Origin: Ruminococcus flavefaciens ATCC 19208
GTDB lineage: Bacteria > Bacillota > Clostridia > Oscillospirales > Ruminococcaceae
Direction: 5' to 3'
Assembly (NCBI RefSeq): GCF_000518765.1
Contig: NZ_JAEF01000006.1
Coordinates: 62,001 to 126,000, forward strand
DNA length: 64,000 bases
The notes beneath the pieces are model-generated. The model saw only the letters and a list, made by a program, of their open reading frames with translations, did not search any database and was not told the origin of the DNA. The translations under genes and the position numbers were made by a program. Below, one piece after another: positions 58,934-64,000 of the stretch (within the stretch, counting starts at the first letter, position 1; the number at the start of each line of letters is the position of its first letter).

Positions 58934-59887
58934 TCAGTTGTTTGTTACGAAACCACTTCCGCAGCCAGCATCGGGATTTGTAGCGAAACCGCTTCCGCAG
59001 CCAGCATCGGGATTTGTAGCGAAGCCACTTCCGCAGCCTGCATCGGGATTTGTAGCGAAACCGCTTCCACAGCCAGCATCGGGATTTGTAGCGAAGCCGC
59101 TGCCGCAGCCTGCATCAGGGTTTGTTGCGAAGCCGCTGCCGCAGCCTGCATCAGGATTAGTAGCGAAATTGTTTCCGCAGCCTGTATCAGGAGTCTGTGC
59201 AACAGGTGCCTGCTGCTGAACAGGTGCATATGTTGTTTCTTCAACGTATGATGCGTCGATGTTATTGTTTGCATCAGGATCAAGCTCGTGAATAGCCTCT
59301 GTAGACTCAGGAAGCATAGCAGTCATTTCTTCTGCACTCTTTGTATCGACCTTTTCCTTAGTGGTTTTTGAAGTGTATCTGATAAATGTTATGCCGTCCT
59401 CAAGGTGGATCTCAGCGATCTTGTCGATGTCGTCAAACGGGAAATTGTGAAGAACAGCTTCTGTTTTGTCAGCAAACTCTATTTTTACAGAGTACTGAAG
59501 AGTAGCGATCTTGTCTGAATCACCGTATGATACATCGCTTACCTTTTTAGGTACATAGTAAAGCTTGCGCTTTTCGTTCTTTGCGAATGTATCCTTTTCC
59601 TCAAGCATATTCTCGGGATATTTTTCCTCTGTTTCAGCCTTTATTGTAAAACTTACTATTTCCTTGTCGGTCTTGTTCTCAAGATCAGCGATCAGTACAT
59701 CTGAACCTTCTGCCTTTTTACCGATAAGCTTTAATTCCTCAGCCTCTGTAGCTGCTTCTGTAGTCGGCTCGGCAGTAGTTGTTACCGAAGTAGTCGTCTC
59801 GGGAACATTTGCAGCCTGTGTGACATTTCCGCAGCCTGTAAGCACAAGAGCAGAAATGAAAGCAAGTATTGCGATTTTCTTTCTCAT
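58934..59887 (-). CDS. Lipoprotein with C-terminal Cys-containing 12-residue repeats
   Basis: 317 residues. Lipobox ALVLTGC (Cys about 19), a Thr/Glu-rich linker, and a beta-rich core domain (about 50-220) with no recognised family. The C-terminus (about 235-317) is a tandem repeat: a first imperfect unit TPDTGCGNNFAT and then six units of NPDAGCGSGFAT, the last with Val in place of Ala. Each contains one Cys, so the tail has seven. The repeats are encoded by 36-bp units with minor silent changes. It sits upstream of a membrane acyltransferase and downstream of a dockerin protein. Function unknown. Confidence 0.8.
   Translation of the reverse strand: MRKKIAILAFISALVLTGCGNVTQAANVPETTTSVTTTAEPTTEAATEAEELKLIGKKAEGSDVLIADLENKTDKEIVSFTIKAETEEKYPENMLEEKDTFAKNEKRKLYYVPKKVSDVSYGDSDKIATLQYSVKIEFADKTEAVLHNFPFDDIDKIAEIHLEDGITFIRYTSKTTKEKVDTKSAEEMTAMLPESTEAIHELDPDANNNIDASYVEETTYAPVQQQAPVAQTPDTGCGNNFATNPDAGCGSGFATNPDAGCGSGFATNPDAGCGSGFATNPDAGCGSGFATNPDAGCGSGFATNPDAGCGSGFVTNN
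58949..59196 (-). repeat. Tandem 36-bp coding repeats
   Basis: About seven units of 36 bases (one divergent) inside the lipoprotein gene. The conserved core on the plus strand is GCATCGGGATTTGTAGCGAA, with a few third-position changes between units. Copy number changes are likely in such arrays. Confidence 0.85.
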
Positions 59888-59901
59888 AATATTATCTCCT
59901 T

Positions 59902-61356
59902 TTACTTTATCTCACTGATCTTCTCTAATGGCCATACTGTATGACCGTAGGTAAGTGCGAAGCCGTTTCCGCCTGTCTCTAATGTATAATCAGGGTCATA
60001 AACATAAGTTGTTCCGTTATCAATTATCTCAACCCAGCCGTGAGGGCCGTATCCGCCTGCAAGCAGCGGTACCTGACCGCTTATGAGGTGAGCGTCATAT
60101 CCGAGAAGCTTTGCCATTTCACAGAACATTGCAGCAAGTACATAGCAGTTGCCCTTAGCTACAGCGTTTGCATTTCCGTTTCTGGAGTTGAAGCCGTAGT
60201 CGGCAGCCTTCTGTAATGTGAGCTTGCTTGCGTCCTTCTCCCACTCTACATATACAGCGGTTACATTTTTTGTTGAGCAGTCGTAGAAAGCGTCTTTAAG
60301 AGTCTTTATGTTCTTCTGTTCCATTCTTGTCTTTGCAAGAGGATATGGGCAGGTAGTAGTTGTTGTCGTTGTTGTAGTGGTTGTTGTGGTAGTAGTAGTT
60401 ACTGTCCACTGTGCCTTTGAAGCATAGTAGTCCTTCTTTGGTACTACAGCCTGTGCAAGAACAGCAGCTGCAAAGCTTACATTTGAGCTTGCATTGTATT
60501 CCGTTGCAGAAACAGTAACCGTACCCTTTGAATATTTTACAGAATCTACCTTTATGTCAGGTACAGCTATAGTTTCGGGTGCTGTGCTTGAAAGCTTTGT
60601 AACGAATGCCATGTTAACATAGCCTGATATATTATTGTATGTAACGTGACCGAAGTCTCCGTTTGCTGTTCCGTGAGCGTAGGTTATATTGAACTTTGCT
60701 CCCGGAGGTATCTGACCGAGCGAAGCAGAGTTGAAGTCGTGCTCTTTTCTGATATTAAGACCCTGATCTACTGTAGGACCTGTAGTATAGAGACCTGCAT
60801 ATGAATTGTCACAGCCGCAGCTGAGCTTTGTTAAAGTGCCGTTCTTTGTATACTTGGCAGGATCAAAGTAAGCAGGCTTTACAAGGAGTACAGAATCCTT
60901 GAAGAAGGCGTCGTTATATTTTTTTAAGTAATTATTTACCACTGTTTCTGAGAAATAAGGGGAGAGAGCTGTTTTGAGCTCGGCTGTTGATTTTACCACG
61001 GTTCCTCCTGCCTGAAAATCAAGCTTTTTGAGGGCGTCTGTTATGCCGTCGTTCATTCTGTCAGTAACTGATTTGAAGCTGAGTGTTCTGTCTGTTGCAA
61101 GTATCTTCTTCCTGAGAGCTGTAACGTCGTAAATATCGACTGACTGATCGGCATTAAGATCGGCAAGCTTTGCCTGTTCCTCCGTAATATCGTGCTTTCC
61201 GAGGATGTATCCCTGTAAAATGTCAAGATCGGCGGAAGTCAGCACACCGTCTCCGTTGATGTCGCCGCTTACAGCTGCATATACGGTAGCAGGAAATATG
61301 GAAGTAGCTGCCATAGCAGCTGAGAGGACCATGCTCAACAGCTTTTTGTTATTCAT
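59902..61356 (-). CDS. Secreted dockerin protein with SH3-like and transglutaminase-like domains
   Basis: 484 residues. Signal peptide (about 1-28), then a type I dockerin at the N-terminus (GDINGDGVLTSADLDILQGY and ADLNADQSVDIYDVTALRKK). After a helical region, an SH3-like domain (GLNIRKEHDFNSASLGQIPP) follows. A run of sixteen consecutive Thr codons (mixed ACN) forms a linker, and the C-terminal domain is transglutaminase-like with Cys in KGNCYVLAAMFCEM, His in GPHGWVEIIDNG and Asp in YDPDYTL. It may cross-link or cleave proteins or peptidoglycan outside the cell. A repeat lipoprotein follows 14 bases later on the same strand. Confidence 0.85.
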   Translation of the reverse strand: MNNKKLLSMVLSAAMAATSIFPATVYAAVSGDINGDGVLTSADLDILQGYILGKHDITEEQAKLADLNADQSVDIYDVTALRKKILATDRTLSFKSVTDRMNDGITDALKKLDFQAGGTVVKSTAELKTALSPYFSETVVNNYLKKYNDAFFKDSVLLVKPAYFDPAKYTKNGTLTKLSCGCDNSYAGLYTTGPTVDQGLNIRKEHDFNSASLGQIPPGAKFNITYAHGTANGDFGHVTYNNISGYVNMAFVTKLSSTAPETIAVPDIKVDSVKYSKGTVTVSATEYNASSNVSFAAAVLAQAVVPKKDYYASKAQWTVTTTTTTTTTTTTTTTTCPYPLAKTRMEQKNIKTLKDAFYDCSTKNVTAVYVEWEKDASKLTLQKAADYGFNSRNGNANAVAKGNCYVLAAMFCEMAKLLGYDAHLISGQVPLLAGGYGPHGWVEIIDNGTTYVYDPDYTLETGGNGFALTYGHTVWPLEKISEIK

Positions 61357-61530
61357 AAGTATCTTCCTTTCATGGATTGTTTTGCGTTCTATATTAACAT
61401 AACGTACAGTATTTCAGAAATGTGACAAAAAAACGGAAAAAGTTTTTTAAAAAATCTCTGAAATGTTTGTTTATGTCGTATAAAGGAACGTGTTTACGCT
61501 GAAAACAGCGAACATATCATGCATAAAATG

Positions 61531-62745
61531 TCAGTACAGCGATGAAATGTCCAATGAAAGCGATTCGTCGTGCATAGAGACGTATATGTCTCCTGCCTGT
61601 CTGAATACAGCCTCGTCACCCCTGCTTATAAGCTCAAATGAGTTGTGCGGGAATGAGGAGCTGCCGTTTTTAATGAAAAACAGATAAGTATCTCCCACAT
61701 ATTCTTTTCCGTCGCAGCCTCCGTCATCGAAGATGGAATAATTCTCTGCATCGGGAAGGAATATGTATTTATGGATCTTTATATAATCCTCGGCAGATAT
61801 ATAGCCGCCGCTGATGAAAAGGGTTATCTTATCGTCAGTTTTCAGATTACCCTTGAAAACCTCTCTGATGGTGAGATTTTCGGCAGTATAAGCTTCTTCA
61901 TCTATAGAAGTATACACTATTTTATCAACTTTTGCAAGTATTACGTCGTAAGAATCATCAAACATCTGTCTGATCTTCTCATCAGCAGGGATACCGCTTT
62001 TATCATTTCCGCTGGGAAGTTCGTCACTGCTGCCGTTTCCGTCGCTTTGTACAAGATCGGCAGCAGTAAGGATCTCATTGCGTATATCATAAGTTACATC
62101 GAGATCCACGGTCATATCCCTGCCGTAGATGATTTCGCCTGTTATAGGTGCTGCAGTGGTTGTGCTGACAGGCTGAGGAGATGGCTTTGTAGTTGAAGCA
62201 GAATGCTGAGATTCACGGGAGTCTGTTGTTCTGACGGGTGTAGTTTTTGTGGTACGTGGTGTTGCAGTATCATTGTTAGGTCTGTTTGTTTTTGCAGTTA
62301 CGCGCGGAGCTGTATTATCATCATCTTCATCAGGCGCTTTATCTGTGTCGGTAGTTTTTTCGGCCTGATCCTTTTGATCGGTAGAAACTGCCTTTGTAGT
62401 CGCTGTTGTATTTTTGCCACCTTTATCGGCAGCAGTGGTAGTTACAGCTGATGAGGTATCTGCGGTAGTCTGAGCAGATACTTCAATAACTCTATTTTCC
62501 GTAGTTGCAGCTATCTCGTCTGTATTCTGATACATATTCGGTTCTTGCTTTGGAAGTCGTGTTATTGCTGCGATGACCAGTGTGAGCATTGCAGCGGAAG
62601 CTAAAGTCTTTATTACCAAAGGAAGCAAAGGCTTTCTCAGCTTTTCGGGTGTACGCTTCCTGAATTCGTCCGCAAACTGTTTTTTTCTGTCGGGGTCGGG
62701 AATTTCAAAAGCTTCAAGCAGTTTTTCTTTTTCTTTATCTGTCAT
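61531..62745 (-). CDS. Membrane partner (probable anti-sigma) of the ECF sigma factor
   Basis: 404 residues. A short cytoplasmic domain (about 1-40, rich in Lys and Glu), one membrane segment (VIKTLASAAMLTLVIAAITR), then a long Thr/Asp/Lys-rich linker (about 70-210) and an external domain (about 215-404). No zinc-anti-sigma motif was seen. It overlaps the sigma factor by four bases (ATGA), as in typical sigma/anti-sigma pairs. The same layout as the relic pair at 8.3-9.3 kb supports this role, and the ligand of the external domain is unknown. Confidence 0.75.
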   Translation of the reverse strand: MTDKEKEKLLEAFEIPDPDRKKQFADEFRKRTPEKLRKPLLPLVIKTLASAAMLTLVIAAITRLPKQEPNMYQNTDEIAATTENRVIEVSAQTTADTSSAVTTTAADKGGKNTTATTKAVSTDQKDQAEKTTDTDKAPDEDDDNTAPRVTAKTNRPNNDTATPRTTKTTPVRTTDSRESQHSASTTKPSPQPVSTTTAAPITGEIIYGRDMTVDLDVTYDIRNEILTAADLVQSDGNGSSDELPSGNDKSGIPADEKIRQMFDDSYDVILAKVDKIVYTSIDEEAYTAENLTIREVFKGNLKTDDKITLFISGGYISAEDYIKIHKYIFLPDAENYSIFDDGGCDGKEYVGDTYLFFIKNGSSSFPHNSFELISRGDEAVFRQAGDIYVSMHDESLSLDISSLY

Positions 62746-63203
62746 ATTAACTCCTCCTTTCCCATGTACTCATTCAGCTGACCGAGGACACGGTTTATCC
62801 TTCGGTTAAGTGCAAATCGTGAGATATTATAAAGCTTTGCCATTACATTTACAGGTACTCCGTTTATATACCTGAGGAGTATCAGCTCTCTGTCATCATC
62901 TGAAAGTTTTTTAAGGGCGTTTTTCAGTTCCAGATCAGAGAGTACGTTTTCTTCAACATTTTCCGATGAAGCCTCTGTATCTGTAAGCTCATCGGTCTTA
63001 TGCTTTCTGAACTCATCTCTGCAAAGGTTGCCTGCGATAGTGTAGAGAAGCTGCAAAGTTTTGTCAATGCTGCTGTATTGAGGGTGTTCAAGGTAACGTA
63101 GGAAGGTCTCCTGAGTAATATCCTCAGCAGTCTCTTTGTGTTTTACTTTAATGTAGCAGTAGCGGTATATTTTATCGTATTGTTCGTCAATATCAAAAGC
63201 CAA
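62742..63203 (-). CDS. ECF-type RNA polymerase sigma factor
   Basis: 153 residues. Region 2: EQYDKIYRYCYIKVKHKETA then EDITQETFLRYLEHP and the TIAGNLCRDEFRKH promoter-binding motif. Region 4: LKKLSDDDRELILLRYINGV and LYNISRFALNRRINRVLGQL. It is a compact sigma factor without extra domains. The start ATG lies 34 bases before an AT-rich region and the ribosome site is AGGAGGTG. It and its partner likely regulate surface genes in response to external signals. Confidence 0.9.
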   Translation of the reverse strand: MAFDIDEQYDKIYRYCYIKVKHKETAEDITQETFLRYLEHPQYSSIDKTLQLLYTIAGNLCRDEFRKHKTDELTDTEASSENVEENVLSDLELKNALKKLSDDDRELILLRYINGVPVNVMAKLYNISRFALNRRINRVLGQLNEYMGKEELI

Positions 63204-63376
63204 AGAGACACCTCCTCATAAAAAATCATAGTATACATCATTACATTATATCACATAATAATGAAGAAAGCAACTAAGGAGAGAAAAATTTTTGAGCTTT
63301 TGTTATCGGAATAGAATATGCGGACGTATTTTCTGATGTTAACGCAGGTTAACAGACGGATAATTTTCCTATTTCT

Positions 63377-63412
63377 GAAAAACAGGGGAACTTTGAATAA
63401 AGTCCCCCTTTT
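63377..63412. terminator. Terminator between the sigma gene and the serpin
   Basis: GGGGAACTTT and AAAGTCCCC form a stem with a short loop; TTTT follows on the plus strand and TGTTTTTC on the minus strand. It would end the minus-strand serpin transcript. The 63204-63467 stretch otherwise holds no gene. Confidence 0.65.
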
Positions 63413-63467
63413 GATTATCCCCCTTACAGGATATGTTTTATTGGAAGCTGCAAAGTGCAGTTACAGC

Positions 63468-64000
63468 TTATGAGAGTGAATTGAGTACACCGATGAAAAC
63501 AGGGATTGATGTCTGTGTATCTATGATACAGTAAACAAAAGGTCTGTCAAGGATAACTTTCTTCTGATCTTCGGGCTCGAATGCTTCGCCGTCGTTCATT
63601 GCAACAAGTGTTGCGGCAGCAGCCTTTGTGCCGTTTTCATCAAGGTCTATGAAGGTCTTGTGGACAACATAGCCTATGAAGATAGGGTGTACATCTGCTA
63701 TGGACGACATATTGGAGAAATCAGCTTTTTCATCACCCATGTTGAAAGCAGTGGGCATACCCATATTTATAAGGTAATCTGAAATGTTTTCTCCGTACTC
63801 ACATTTGAACTTAGGAAGCTTTACTTGGGCTTTTTCATATTTTTCTTTGTAGCTGCCGAGGATATTGCTGAGCTTTTCGGGAGTAAGATCTGTAACATAC
63901 TGTTCAACGGAAGTGCCTTCCTTGGGGAGAAGAGCAGCAAAGGCATATTTCCCGCCGCTGTAGTATTTCAGCATACCGTCGGTATCATCATCGCCGATAT
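63468..64000 (-). CDS. Serpin (serine protease inhibitor), C-terminal part, runs off the window
   Basis: At least 177 residues of a serpin; the reading frame stays open to the right edge, so the N-terminal part lies outside. Serpin markers are the strand MLKYYSGGKYAFAALLPKEG, the hinge HKTFIDLDENGTKAAAATLV, the reactive loop after it (AMNDGEAFEPEDQKKVIL) and the terminal RPFVYCIIDTQTSIPVFIGV. The sequence ends soon after FIGVLNSLS and there is no dockerin. Bacterial serpins of this group are secreted. Target unknown; a papain-like protease lies at 16-19 kb. Confidence 0.85.
   Translation of the reverse strand, partial: IGDDDTDGMLKYYSGGKYAFAALLPKEGTSVEQYVTDLTPEKLSNILGSYKEKYEKAQVKLPKFKCEYGENISDYLINMGMPTAFNMGDEKADFSNMSSIADVHPIFIGYVVHKTFIDLDENGTKAAAATLVAMNDGEAFEPEDQKKVILDRPFVYCIIDTQTSIPVFIGVLNSLS

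Noticed and set aside
58949-59196. 36-bp repeats as a CRISPR array
   Set aside because: The 36-base units are head-to-tail without spacers and encode a clean 12-residue protein repeat in frame.
58878-59219. Plus-strand frame of 113 codons with repeated KPLPQPASGFVA
   Set aside because: It is the antisense of the 36-bp repeats in the lipoprotein gene; repeats of a length divisible by three automatically give repetitive frames on the other strand.

Overview
The window looks like a chromosomal segment of a Ruminococcus-type clostridium (Oscillospiraceae). The evidence is a complete spoIIIAA-AH sporulation operon, type I dockerin modules on four intact proteins plus one relic, lipoprotein glycoside hydrolases, Clostridia-style housekeeping gene order (nusB - xseAB - ispA - dxs - tlyA - nadK - argR - recN), and Gram-positive leader regulation (one T-box, one FMN riboswitch). 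No rRNA, tRNA, CRISPR array, transposase or phage gene was recognised. Species cannot be fixed from sequence reading alone.

Layout. 1-4.2 kb: a minus-strand pair of secreted lipoproteins (GH3 glycosidase, SGNH/CE2-like esterase), preceded by a short dockerin relic. 4.3-8.1 kb: two secreted dockerin proteins with Cna-B-like modules. 8.3-12.9 kb: a decay island with remnants of an ECF sigma/anti-sigma pair, a CcdA-like membrane protein, a 2-hydroxyacyl-CoA dehydratase and its activator, a two-component system and an unknown protein, joined by at least two deletion scars. 13.0-15.9 kb: a T-box leader with a consensus promoter in front of an unusual TIM-barrel/acyl-CoA synthetase fusion. 16.0-19.3 kb: a dockerin-bearing papain-like protease. 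19.3-23.6 kb: a carbohydrate ABC importer (binding protein and two permeases, no ATPase) behind a long gene-free leader. 23.6-28.3 kb: spoIIIA operon. 28.3-43.4 kb: a long plus-strand housekeeping run (envelope stress, antitermination, isoprenoid precursors, NAD kinase, arginine repressor, DNA repair) that also carries a GH42 beta-galactosidase, D-aminoacyl-tRNA deacylase and a penicillin-binding protein.

43.5-52 kb, minus strand: an HExxH lipoprotein, then a riboflavin operon under an FMN riboswitch. From promoter to end it reads DUF3021 protein, ribD, ribE, DUF4097 lipoprotein, ribBA, two mutually similar unknown membrane proteins, ribH and a HAD phosphatase. The phosphatase is a good candidate for the riboflavin step that lacks a dedicated family. 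Divergent from it is an Mrp/NBP35 ATPase. 52.8-53.2 kb holds a cluster of short TGTAGGG/hairpin repeats. 53.2-59.9 kb, minus strand: MreB, RecD2, two small unknown/acetyltransferase genes, a membrane acyltransferase and a lipoprotein ending in 36-bp repeats that encode a Cys-containing 12-residue unit. 59.9-64 kb, minus strand: a dockerin/SH3/transglutaminase-like protein, an ECF sigma factor with overlapping membrane partner, and the C-terminal part of a serpin that runs off the edge.

Working together: the extracellular enzymes and dockerin proteins fit a fibre- or glycan-degrading cellulosome-type lifestyle. The sigma/anti-sigma pair and the relic pair suggest regulation of such surface systems. 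The points most worth following are the T-box-controlled fusion enzyme, the unexplained membrane genes inside the FMN-regulated operon, the Cys-repeat lipoprotein and the decay island.
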